Of a stretch of 30,184 bases of DNA, positions 14,628-21,948 are shown piece by piece (position 1 is the stretch's first letter; each line of letters begins with the position of its first letter). The stretch comes from a virus, in the IMG/VR virus record IMGVR_UViG_3300021378_001833, positions 1-30,184 of that record; one strand, 5' to 3'. Position numbers and translations under genes: made by a program. The notes under the pieces are model-generated. The model saw only the letters and a program-made list of their open reading frames with translations, did no database searches and was not told where the DNA came from.

Positions 14628-17059
14628 GTGTATTTAATAACGTGATATTTAAAGACTTTAACCTAACACCGAGGGCTAAAAAAGCCTATAAAGATGCTTA
14701 TGATTTATCCAAAGAAATGGGGCATAATAATGTTAACAATCTGCACGTAGCTTACGGTTGCATTCAAAACATGTCATCATCTCTTAAAGACTTGATAGTC
14801 AGTGTAAACTTTCCATTAGGGACTGAGTTTATACATGAGAAAATAATTTCATGTGAAGACAACCCATCGTTAAGCGGTAAGTTTTATGCTAATAAAAATT
14901 CTGATCCTTGGCATAAGGAGGTTATTGAATCAATGAACTCTGCTAACAGTATATCTCAAAGTTTAGAACACCACTATGTGGGCATTGAGCATGTGCTTCT
15001 AGGAATATTGGAAACATCATATTATGTTTTTCCAGATCTGGGCTTGGAGGATTTCAAGGAAACACTTCATTCTTATGCAAAAGGAGATAAGGAAGACAGT
15101 CCAGATCCATTATCTTTGGATGATTTGTTGGCTGATTTTGGAGATCTAACGGGTTCTTTAGGAGATCCTCACGGAGATGAACCTGCAGAGCTTCCTAAGT
15201 TCTTAACAAGCCTAAACGACATGTATTGCGAAGGTTCTTTGCCAGATGTTTACGGAAGAGAAGATGAGATAAATCTTGTTGTCGAAACTATTCTAAAGAA
15301 GAACAAAAGCAACGCCATCTTAACTGGTGACGCTGGTGTTGGTAAGACGGCAATAGTTGAAGCATTGGCTACTAAAATTTGCAGGGCAGAAGTACCCTCT
15401 GGTCTTTTGGGGATGGAGATAATGAGTGTGGATTTGGGGGCAATGCTTTCTGGCACTCAGTATAGGGGGCAGTTTGAAGCTAAATTCCAAGATCTTTTGC
15501 AGATGGCTAAGGAAAACCCTCATATTATTTTGTTTTTTGATGAAATCCATACTATATTTGGAGCAGGTGGCAACCAAGAGGGCAGTATAGATGCTGCAAA
15601 CATGTTGAAACCAATGCTGGCTAGGGGTGAAATAAAATGTATCGGCTCTACTACTTCTGATGAATACGAAAAGATATTCAAGAAAGACTCAGCAATGAAA
15701 AGAAGGTTCTTTAATATAGAGGTGCAAGAACCTACTAAGGAAGACACCAAAAAAATACTTTATAATTGTAAGTCTAAATATGAAAAATATCACAACGTAA
15801 AATACAGCAAGTCTATTATTGATTGCGTGGTAGATTTGTCCGACAACTTAATCAGCAATAAAAACTTCCCAGATAAAGCTTTTGATGTCATTGATCAAGT
15901 TGGATCTAGGATCAAAATCAAGAATTCAAAGCCTTGCGAAGAGTTGGTCAACAGCCACAAAGACTTCGTGGACTTCCTGGCTTCAGGAGAAAGTTCTGCA
16001 GAAAAAGTAAAGGAAAAATTTAATTCTTTTCTGGCAAACCTAGACAAAGTTAATAAAAAAATATCAACTAAATCAATTACCGTTAACAAGGGCGATGTTT
16101 TAGAAGTTATATCAGAACACAGTAAAATTTCAGTAGACCAAATAAAAGAAAGTAGACAGGGTTTCTCTTCCTTTTTGGATAGGATGTCTAAGGAAGTTTT
16201 TGGCCAGCCTGATGTTTTAGAGAAGGTTAACGATTTACTCAGTTGTGTAAAGGCTGGGTTGGTAGACGACGACAAACCTTTGGCTAGTATGTTCTTTGTT
16301 GGCCCTACAAGTGTCGGTAAAACCTATACAGCTAAAAAGATAGCTAAGAATTTCTTTGGAAATGAAAAAGCTATGCTTCAAATCAACATGAGCGAGCTTT
16401 ATGATAAGACGGGAATCAGTAAACTTATTGGTTCTAATGCTGGCTACGTTGGTCACGAAGAAGGAGGGTTACTTACCAAATTTTTAAAGGATAATCCAAA
16501 TTGCGTTGTTCTTTTCGACGAGGTAGAAAAAGCCGACCCACAAGTTTTAAATTTATTGCTTCATCTACTTGATGAGGGTTACATAGAGGATAACAAACAC
16601 AATAAAATTGATTTCTCCAAATCAATAGTAATACTAACAAGCAACATAGGTCACGAAAAAGCGACTAAACCAAGCATGGGTTTCGTGCAAGACGAAGTCA
16701 ACAAAAAAGATTCCTACAAAAGCTCTGTAAAGAGCAAGCTAAAGCCAGAATTACTAGCTAGAATCAATGATGTTTTGGTTTTCGATGATCTTGGTGACTC
16801 AGACATCAAAAGAATCATAAAACATGAGCTTGATAAAGTAAAAGACAAACTAAACGAGAGAAACATAAGAATAATAGTGAAAAGCACTTCTGTAGATTGT
16901 ATTTTTAACGATATTAAAAGCAAAAAAATGCATGTAAGAGATGTGAAAAGGTATATCCGAGAAAAAGTTCAAGTACCTATTGCAAAACTGGTAGTCAAAA
17001 ACTCAAAAACATCAGAAATAATGCTAAAAAGTGTTGACAACAAACTAAGTATAGTCTAA
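14624..17059 (+). CDS. ClpA/ClpC-type two-ring AAA+ unfoldase
   Basis: 811 residues, full Clp/Hsp100 length. The N domain has two Clp repeats (LTPRAKKAY... at 15; HHYVGIEHVLLGIL at 116-129). D1 has Walker A GDAGVGKT (235-242), pore loop YRGQFE (280-285), Walker B FFDE (304-307) and Arg fingers R360-R361. D2 has Walker A GPTSVGKT (560-567), pore loop GYVG (607-610), Walker B LFDE (630-633), Arg finger in LLARIND (R713) and a modified sensor 2, VRDVKR (771-776). The middle region is too short for a ClpB coiled coil. MGF at 685-687 sits where ClpC has its VGF ClpP-docking loop, so it may deliver substrates to host ClpP. No ClpP gene is present here. Overlap with the polymerase gene is four bases. 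Its substrates are unknown. Confidence 0.9.
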   Translation: MSVFNNVIFKDFNLTPRAKKAYKDAYDLSKEMGHNNVNNLHVAYGCIQNMSSSLKDLIVSVNFPLGTEFIHEKIISCEDNPSLSGKFYANKNSDPWHKEVIESMNSANSISQSLEHHYVGIEHVLLGILETSYYVFPDLGLEDFKETLHSYAKGDKEDSPDPLSLDDLLADFGDLTGSLGDPHGDEPAELPKFLTSLNDMYCEGSLPDVYGREDEINLVVETILKKNKSNAILTGDAGVGKTAIVEALATKICRAEVPSGLLGMEIMSVDLGAMLSGTQYRGQFEAKFQDLLQMAKENPHIILFFDEIHTIFGAGGNQEGSIDAANMLKPMLARGEIKCIGSTTSDEYEKIFKKDSAMKRRFFNIEVQEPTKEDTKKILYNCKSKYEKYHNVKYSKSIIDCVVDLSDNLISNKNFPDKAFDVIDQVGSRIKIKNSKPCEELVNSHKDFVDFLASGESSAEKVKEKFNSFLANLDKVNKKISTKSITVNKGDVLEVISEHSKISVDQIKESRQGFSSFLDRMSKEVFGQPDVLEKVNDLLSCVKAGLVDDDKPLASMFFVGPTSVGKTYTAKKIAKNFFGNEKAMLQINMSELYDKTGISKLIGSNAGYVGHEEGGLLTKFLKDNPNCVVLFDEVEKADPQVLNLLLHLLDEGYIEDNKHNKIDFSKSIVILTSNIGHEKATKPSMGFVQDEVNKKDSYKSSVKSKLKPELLARINDVLVFDDLGDSDIKRIIKHELDKVKDKLNERNIRIIVKSTSVDCIFNDIKSKKMHVRDVKRYIREKVQVPIAKLVVKNSKTSEIMLKSVDNKLSIV

Positions 17060-17062
17060 TAT
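17034..17062 (+). promoter_or_regulatory. sigma-70 promoter abutting the ATG at 17070
   Basis: A perfect TTGACA at 17034-17039 inside the end of the Clp gene, a 17-base spacer, TAATAT at 17057-17062, then seven bases to the ATG. A leaderless message is expected. Confidence 0.5.
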
Positions 17063-17069
17063 ATAAAAC

Positions 17070-17294
17070 ATGAACAAAACACAACAAAACAAAATCATGA
17101 AAGCAATCCGTACAAGCAAAGGCCGTTTTTTTGGTCTGTATACAAAAGCTGGAGAAGCGCTCAATGCTCAGTTCGTTTCAGAAAGCCCATCGTATGTGAT
17201 TGTTTATGACCGCAACGCCAAAAACAAACGCAAGCTTGCTAAGACAAGCCTCAATGGTCTTAAGTTGCAAGGCTCGAAAATTGGCGCAGTCTAG
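17070..17294 (+). CDS. small basic protein
   Basis: 74 residues, strongly basic, with a beta-rich middle (RFFGLYTK, LNAQFVSE, YVIVYDRN) and a basic stretch (KNKRKLAK). The pattern suggests a small SH3- or KOW-like barrel that might bind nucleic acid, but I recognise no family. Codon choice is less AT-biased than in the flanking genes, with CGT and CGC arginine codons. It stands alone between a promoter and the inverted repeat at 17321-17376, which could terminate its transcript. Function unknown. Confidence 0.6.
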   Translation: MNKTQQNKIMKAIRTSKGRFFGLYTKAGEALNAQFVSESPSYVIVYDRNAKNKRKLAKTSLNGLKLQGSKIGAV

Positions 17295-17309
17295 TCTAAT
17301 TATATAGAT

Positions 17310-17337
17310 TAGAAAAAAACAGCCCTTCCAGTATAAT
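17310..17337 (+). promoter_or_regulatory. promoter with perfect -10 abutting the ATG at 17344
   Basis: A perfect TATAAT at 17332-17337 lies exactly six bases before ATG 17344. The best -35 is weak: TAGAAA at 17310-17315 with a 16-base spacer. The spacer and the first two -10 bases contain the left arm of a 13-bp inverted repeat, so the promoter could be under repressor control. Confidence 0.5.
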
Positions 17338-17376
17338 TAGCAGATGAATGCGTCTCAATTATTTACTGGAAGGGCT
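17321..17376 (+). repeat. perfect 13-bp inverted repeat bracketing a start codon
   Basis: AGCCCTTCCAGTA (17321-17333) and its exact reverse complement TACTGGAAGGGCT (17364-17376) are separated by 30 bases that hold the rest of the -10 box and ATG 17344. The left flank is A-rich (17314-17319) and the right flank is T-rich (TTATTCTTTT), so an RNA from upstream could form an intrinsic-terminator-like hairpin with a large loop. The right arm codes for residues 7-11 of the pseudokinase. Possible roles are a terminator or attenuator for the 17070 transcript, or a DNA operator. Confidence 0.75.
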
Positions 17377-18414
17377 TATTCTTTTAATTGCGAGCTAGAA
17401 ATTGATAAAGAAGAAGCTTCTTATAGGTTTGTGTCTCAAGTTTTAGACAAATCCAAACTAGAGATTGAAATAGAAAAGATATCAGAAATAGAGTGCAACG
17501 AAAATTTCGATGAATACAAAGTAGAGGGTGTTGATGGTTATTCTTATTCTGTAAAAATCTCATTAGATGAAAACTGCGAACATATACTAAATGAAATAGA
17601 CTTTCATAAAAACAATTCAGAATCGGGTTTCATTCCAATCCTATTAGATTCAGGTAAGATCAGGGTCGGCTCTGATTTAATATTTTCCATCTGCAGTCAC
17701 GATAATGGGAACAACATAAAGGATGAGGGCGTTCTTTCTATTTTTGAAAACATTGAATCTTTTTTTTACACGATTCACAACTTCGCCAACTTAAAAGCTG
17801 AAATTTCGTTCAAGAATTATTTAGACTTATACCTGAGAGATACTAGATTAGAAGAAGGCTCTGAAATTTTAAGTCATAGTGTATCTATAAATCATGAGCT
17901 AGAGGAAATTAAAGATACCTTTGAAATGCTCAACGAGGAGGTTTACAAGGAGTATGAAAAATCGTTACTTGGTAACGATAAGTGTTGTCACGGAGTCTTG
18001 TCCTTTGATAATATAGTAACTAGGGATGGTCTTTATAAACTCAAAAACTTCAACCTTACCTTTTCTGGGAGTCAGTTTTTCGACATAGCTTTTTTATGCG
18101 TGAACTCAGGGTTTTCAAAACCTACTTGCTTATCTCTTTTTGAGAAATACTGCGAATTCAAAAACATAAGCTTTATAGAAAACAAGTCGGAGTTCTCTTC
18201 CTGCATTAAAATATCTAGCGGATTATTCTTTTCCAGAATACTCTTTGACTACTTGATAGAGGAGACTATATTCGAAACCAGAAGACCAGACAGACTGTTT
18301 GATATCTGCCTAAGGTTCTCAAAGTCTTTCCATAATTTAAAAAGGCTGGATTGTTCGGGTGTTGTGAGCGAAACTCTTAAAAAGGTTATAACAAGCCCTA
18401 TAGTTAATTACTGA
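17344..18414 (+). CDS. aminoglycoside-phosphotransferase-fold pseudokinase
   Basis: 356 residues. The middle matches the APH/choline-kinase fold: CCHGVLSFDNIV (214-225) aligns with the Brenner motif HGDLxxxNI, YKLKNFNLTFSGSQFFDIAFL with the metal-binding IDxxxxxxxxxxYDIAF segment, and YSVKISL (68-74) with the N-lobe lysine strand (K71), with E84 as possible partner. The catalytic aspartate of HGD is V218 and the metal-binding aspartate of the IDL motif is N235; H216 and N223 remain. It is therefore probably a pseudokinase that binds rather than phosphorylates a ligand or protein. The role is unknown. Its start codon lies in the loop of the inverted repeat and it has its own promoter. Confidence 0.55.
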   Translation: MNASQLFTGRAYSFNCELEIDKEEASYRFVSQVLDKSKLEIEIEKISEIECNENFDEYKVEGVDGYSYSVKISLDENCEHILNEIDFHKNNSESGFIPILLDSGKIRVGSDLIFSICSHDNGNNIKDEGVLSIFENIESFFYTIHNFANLKAEISFKNYLDLYLRDTRLEEGSEILSHSVSINHELEEIKDTFEMLNEEVYKEYEKSLLGNDKCCHGVLSFDNIVTRDGLYKLKNFNLTFSGSQFFDIAFLCVNSGFSKPTCLSLFEKYCEFKNISFIENKSEFSSCIKISSGLFFSRILFDYLIEETIFETRRPDRLFDICLRFSKSFHNLKRLDCSGVVSETLKKVITSPIVNY

Positions 18415-18431
18415 TTGCATAAAATAACTAA

Positions 18432-18459
18432 TTGAAAATCTAACTTATTTTTATATGAT
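18432..18459 (+). promoter_or_regulatory. sigma-70 promoter just before the ATG at 18469
   Basis: TTGAAA at 18432-18437, a 16-base spacer and TATGAT at 18454-18459 (overlapping GATAAT at 18457-18462), nine or six bases before the ATG. It lies in a 54-base intergenic gap and would drive the glycosyltransferase-recombination operon. Confidence 0.6.
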
Positions 18460-18468
18460 AATGTCAAG

Positions 18469-18930
18469 ATGATTCAATTTTACAAACCAAATTCCAAAAA
18501 CACAGGGAACGCCTTCGGCTTCCGCTTAGGCATCCAAGGGAAGAGCGAGACCCCTTGTTTATATATGACCGCAATCAAGCAGCATTCCTGGAATAGCAAC
18601 AAGAGAAGTGGCTCTTTCGCAGAGAACGCTAAAAACCCAGAGAAGTGCGCCTCTGTTAAATTCAACGAAAGCGAATTGGGCGGCTTTATTTATGCTATAG
18701 AAAACTACGATAAGTTTAATGCGTTTCATAGTTTTGACGACAATAAAACCTCTATATCATTAAGTCCTTATACTAAAAATGATGGCACAAAGGCTTTCTC
18801 TTTTTCTGTGGCTAGGAACTCCGCTAATAAGTTTGGTATCGGTTTAGAGATGTCTGAAGCTTACCTGCTTGCTGAATATTTTAAATTTGTGTTAAAAGAA
18901 ATATTTACCTACAAAACAAACAATAAGTAA
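18469..18930 (+). CDS. candidate single-stranded DNA-binding protein (PC4/Whirly-like)
   Basis: 153 residues. It begins MIQFYKPNSKNTGNAF and has alternating beta strands with aromatic and basic residues (GFRLGIQGK, LYMTAIKQHSW, SVKFNESELGGFIYAI, ISLSPYTK, FSFSVAR), ending in a long helix (residues about 128-148). This strands-then-helix pattern and the KPN...GSF..NA.NP wording recall small phage proteins with a PC4/Whirly-like ssDNA-binding fold. The assignment is from memory of the pattern, without a diagnostic motif. A phage with its own polymerase, helicase and recombinase would be expected to encode an SSB and none other is seen here. It ends at a TAATG junction with the next gene. Confidence 0.4.
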   Translation: MIQFYKPNSKNTGNAFGFRLGIQGKSETPCLYMTAIKQHSWNSNKRSGSFAENAKNPEKCASVKFNESELGGFIYAIENYDKFNAFHSFDDNKTSISLSPYTKNDGTKAFSFSVARNSANKFGIGLEMSEAYLLAEYFKFVLKEIFTYKTNNK

Positions 18931-20786
18931 TGAGAAAGAAAACCGTACTCATACATTCCAATTTCTGCAAAGCATTCACTGGTTTTGGGAAAAACCAAAA
19001 GAATGTTCTAAAGTATTTATATAAAACAAATAAATACAAAGTAGTAGAAGCAGCAAACATGAAGATATCTGGAGATCCGTCTCTAGAGACTCTTCCTTGG
19101 GATTGTTATGGAGCTGTATCTAAAGATCACCAGTCTAAGTCCGAGGAAGACAGGAGGTCTGATGGGTATGGTTTTTTCGAAATAGACAATATTGTAGAGA
19201 AAGTAAGGCCTGACGTATATATAGGTTCAGAAGACATATGGGCTTTCACAAACTATCACAACAAACCTTGGTGGAACAAAGTTAACTGCATGGTATGGAC
19301 TACCTTAGACAGTCTTCCGCTTCTTCCTCAAGCCGTGGAGTACGCCCCTAAAATAAAAAACTATTTTGTGTGGTCTTCTTTCGCTGAAAAAGCTTTTAAG
19401 AAAATAGGCTACGACCACGTAAAAACTTTGCGTGGCTCTTTGGATGTGGAAAACTTTAACAGACTAAGTGATGACGAAAGAAAAAAGCTAAGAGACTTTC
19501 ATGGCGTAGATGAAAATGATTTTGTTGTTGGCTTTGTTTTTCGTAATCAATTAAGAAAGTCCGTACCCAACCTACTAGACGGATTCAAGCTTTTTAAAGA
19601 AGAAAAAAAGAATGCTAAATTACTTCTTCACACTCACTGGTCAGAGGGATGGGATATAATGAGGTTGCTGGAAGAGAAGGAAATTGACAGGGAGGATATT
19701 TTAACCACCTACTTCTGCTCCTCTTGTAATTCTTATCATGTCAGAAGCTACACTGGTCAAAATCAAAAATGTAGAGATTGCGGGTCAGAGACTCTTAACA
19801 CAGCTAATGTAAGCGCGGGTGTTTCCGAGGACCAGTTAAACCAAGTTTATAATCTTATGGATGTTTATTGTCACCCGTTCACTAGTGGTGGTCAGGAAAT
19901 ACCAGTGCAAGAAGCCAAGCTGACAGAGCTTATTACTTTGGTAACAGATTACTCTTGTGGCGAAGATAGCTGCTCAGAAGAGAGCGGAGGCTTGCCTCTT
20001 AGCTGGCATGAATACAGAGAACCAGGTACCCAGTTCATCAAAGCTTCTACAGACGCTGAGAGCATCAAGCAAATGCTAAATACGGTCTTTGATATGTCTG
20101 AGGAAGAAAGATCAAGCACAGGTAAGAAGGCTAGGTCTTGGGTTATGGAAAACTTCTCCATAGAGGTTATAGGTAAAAAGCTAGAATCCATTATAGATGC
20201 AATGCCTTATCTAGATGAAGACTTGGATATAAAAAACGCTTCTTACAATGATCTTTACGAAAAACCTGAGGGGTTAGACAACAAGGACTTTATAATAAAC
20301 TTGTATGAAAACGTGCTTAATGATTATGTAGACGAAAGAACTGATGGTTTTAAACACTGGTTCCAAAAATTAGAGTCTGGCGAGCTTGATCAAAATTCTA
20401 TATATCATCATTTTATAGACATAGCAAAAAAAGAAAATCTAAAGAAGCCTGTAGTGTTTGATGATTTGATGTCTGACGATGACAAAGGAAACCGTATCGC
20501 TGTCGTTATTCCTGAGTCTGGCACAGATGTTCTGTTGATTAACTCCCTTCTTAAAAACCTACAGAGAAAACATAAAGGATCAAATATTTATATATTCACC
20601 AAGCCTGAGTTTTTCGAATACATAGAAGACAATCCTTGTGTCCATAAATGTATCCCATATTCAAGTGGTTTAGATAATCCTATTTCCCTTGAAGGTTTCG
20701 GTAATCACGAAGGTTTCTTTGAAGCCGCCTACTACCCAGCTACTACGACGCAGAAGGTCCCTTGTTACATACATAACGGAAAATAA
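18930..20786 (+). CDS. multidomain glycosyltransferase: GT-B with zinc ribbon, DUF4214-like, N-half of GT9
   Basis: 618 residues. About 1-425 form a GT4-like GT-B transferase (SNFCKAFTGFGKN at the N-lobe, SGGQEIPVQEAK at 319-330 with conserved E329). Inserted in the C-lobe is a zinc ribbon: C263, C266, C281 and C284 (CSSC, CRDC). About 453-500 (INLYENVLNDYVDER, FKHWFQKLESG) resembles DUF4214, a helical domain common in surface-glycan proteins. From about 520 (RIAVVIPESGTDVLLINSLL) it resembles the N-terminal lobe of a GT9 heptosyltransferase, which ends with the protein; the matching C-lobe starts the next gene two bases on. It probably builds or modifies a phage or host surface glycan in the cytoplasm. 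Donors are unknown. Confidence 0.72.
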   Translation: MRKKTVLIHSNFCKAFTGFGKNQKNVLKYLYKTNKYKVVEAANMKISGDPSLETLPWDCYGAVSKDHQSKSEEDRRSDGYGFFEIDNIVEKVRPDVYIGSEDIWAFTNYHNKPWWNKVNCMVWTTLDSLPLLPQAVEYAPKIKNYFVWSSFAEKAFKKIGYDHVKTLRGSLDVENFNRLSDDERKKLRDFHGVDENDFVVGFVFRNQLRKSVPNLLDGFKLFKEEKKNAKLLLHTHWSEGWDIMRLLEEKEIDREDILTTYFCSSCNSYHVRSYTGQNQKCRDCGSETLNTANVSAGVSEDQLNQVYNLMDVYCHPFTSGGQEIPVQEAKLTELITLVTDYSCGEDSCSEESGGLPLSWHEYREPGTQFIKASTDAESIKQMLNTVFDMSEEERSSTGKKARSWVMENFSIEVIGKKLESIIDAMPYLDEDLDIKNASYNDLYEKPEGLDNKDFIINLYENVLNDYVDERTDGFKHWFQKLESGELDQNSIYHHFIDIAKKENLKKPVVFDDLMSDDDKGNRIAVVIPESGTDVLLINSLLKNLQRKHKGSNIYIFTKPEFFEYIEDNPCVHKCIPYSSGLDNPISLEGFGNHEGFFEAAYYPATTTQKVPCYIHNGK

Positions 20787-20787
20787 T

Positions 20788-21948
20788 ATGCCACATTTAC
20801 TTAAAGAATACTCAAAAAATTTAGAAGTCGACCCTAAGAAACCTGTGGTCAACAAGCACTTCTACCCAGTTACTCCAGAAAAATATATAGTTTTATATAA
20901 CGAACAAAATGTTAATTCAAAAAACTACAGATACTTTTCTTTAGTTCTTGATCTGATCAAGCATGAACTCCAAAGCGAGAATACTAGTGTGGTCATTATC
21001 GGTTCTGGTAAAAATTTAACTAACAGAGCGGATTATATTTACCCAAATTTAAGTTTCAGGAAGAACTGCTACATTGTCTCCAAGGCTGATTTATTTATAT
21101 CGATAGATAATGCATTGACTCAGTACGCGAGCAGTCAAAGTGTTCCTATAGTAAATTTATATGGAAATATATACCCCTCAATAACAACTCCTTACTGGTC
21201 TAATAAAAACAATAAAATTGATTTGGCTCCAGAGTGGAGTACAAAACCCTGTTTAGGCCTGGAAGATCCAGACGATTCCATAAATAAAATACCAGCTGAG
21301 AAGATTGCTGAGTCGATAATTAAAATTTTAAAGCCGAACAAAAAATCGATTATAAACTTCAAAACGAAAGTTACGAATAAAATCAAAGATTTTGCAATAG
21401 ATGTAATACCAACAGATTACAAGAACATTTCCATTTTTAAAGATTCATTAATAAACCTCAGACTTGACAGGGGTAAAGTAGACGATGAAGCCTTTTATAA
21501 GTATTGTTCTAATCATATGTGCGACATTACTATTGAAGATAAGATTTTACAACCTCAGATCGCTGAGAATTTTGCAAAAAACATAAACTGCATACATTTA
21601 ATTTTAAATGATGAAATAGATAACATACCTAAAAAATATTTCGAACTCTTAAAGAGATTAAAAATTAAACTAAAGATACTAGTTAAGAACAAAGAGATAC
21701 TTGACGATGTTAGGTTCGACTATTTCGATCAAGATGTTGAATTTTATGACCCACCGTCAAAAAAACCTGACCTCGTAGACCTTGGTGACAAGTTTTTCTC
21801 TTTTAAATTCGTTGTGGAGGCTGACAAAATATACAAATGCACTCATTTTTGGAAGAATAATATTGACTCTGATGATAATATAGTGGATAATGCTGATTAC
21901 TGGGAAGAATCAGATTACTTTTATATTTATGAACAAGAAAGACAATAA
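20788..21948 (+). CDS. GT9 heptosyltransferase-like C-lobe plus unknown C-terminal domain
   Basis: 386 residues from ATG 20788, one base after the TAA of the preceding gene (TAATATG); upstream 20689 is in the wrong frame for the GT9 homology and overlaps it. YIVLYNEQNV (33-42), VVIIGSG (68-74) and SKADLFISIDNALTQYASSQSVPIVNLYGN (98-127) match the donor-binding lobe of GT9 heptosyltransferases. The GT9 N-lobe is at the end of the preceding protein, so the two halves must pair or be fused by frameshifting. The remaining about 200 residues are AT-rich, lysine- and aspartate-rich, and end in an aromatic acidic segment (NADYWEESDYFYIY). I do not recognise them. The end overlaps the next gene by 20 bases. 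Confidence 0.6.
   Translation: MPHLLKEYSKNLEVDPKKPVVNKHFYPVTPEKYIVLYNEQNVNSKNYRYFSLVLDLIKHELQSENTSVVIIGSGKNLTNRADYIYPNLSFRKNCYIVSKADLFISIDNALTQYASSQSVPIVNLYGNIYPSITTPYWSNKNNKIDLAPEWSTKPCLGLEDPDDSINKIPAEKIAESIIKILKPNKKSIINFKTKVTNKIKDFAIDVIPTDYKNISIFKDSLINLRLDRGKVDDEAFYKYCSNHMCDITIEDKILQPQIAENFAKNINCIHLILNDEIDNIPKKYFELLKRLKIKLKILVKNKEILDDVRFDYFDQDVEFYDPPSKKPDLVDLGDKFFSFKFVVEADKIYKCTHFWKNNIDSDDNIVDNADYWEESDYFYIYEQERQ

Noticed and set aside
17295-17313. Small TCTAAT/ATTAGA hairpin after the 74-residue gene
   Set aside because: Six A/T pairs followed by A residues rather than T; it does not resemble a plus-strand terminator, and the stronger repeat lies just downstream.
18405-18431. Imperfect TAGTTA/TAACTA inverted repeat after the pseudokinase gene as a terminator
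   Set aside because: The stem is only six A/T-rich pairs with a long loop and no T-run positioned after it.
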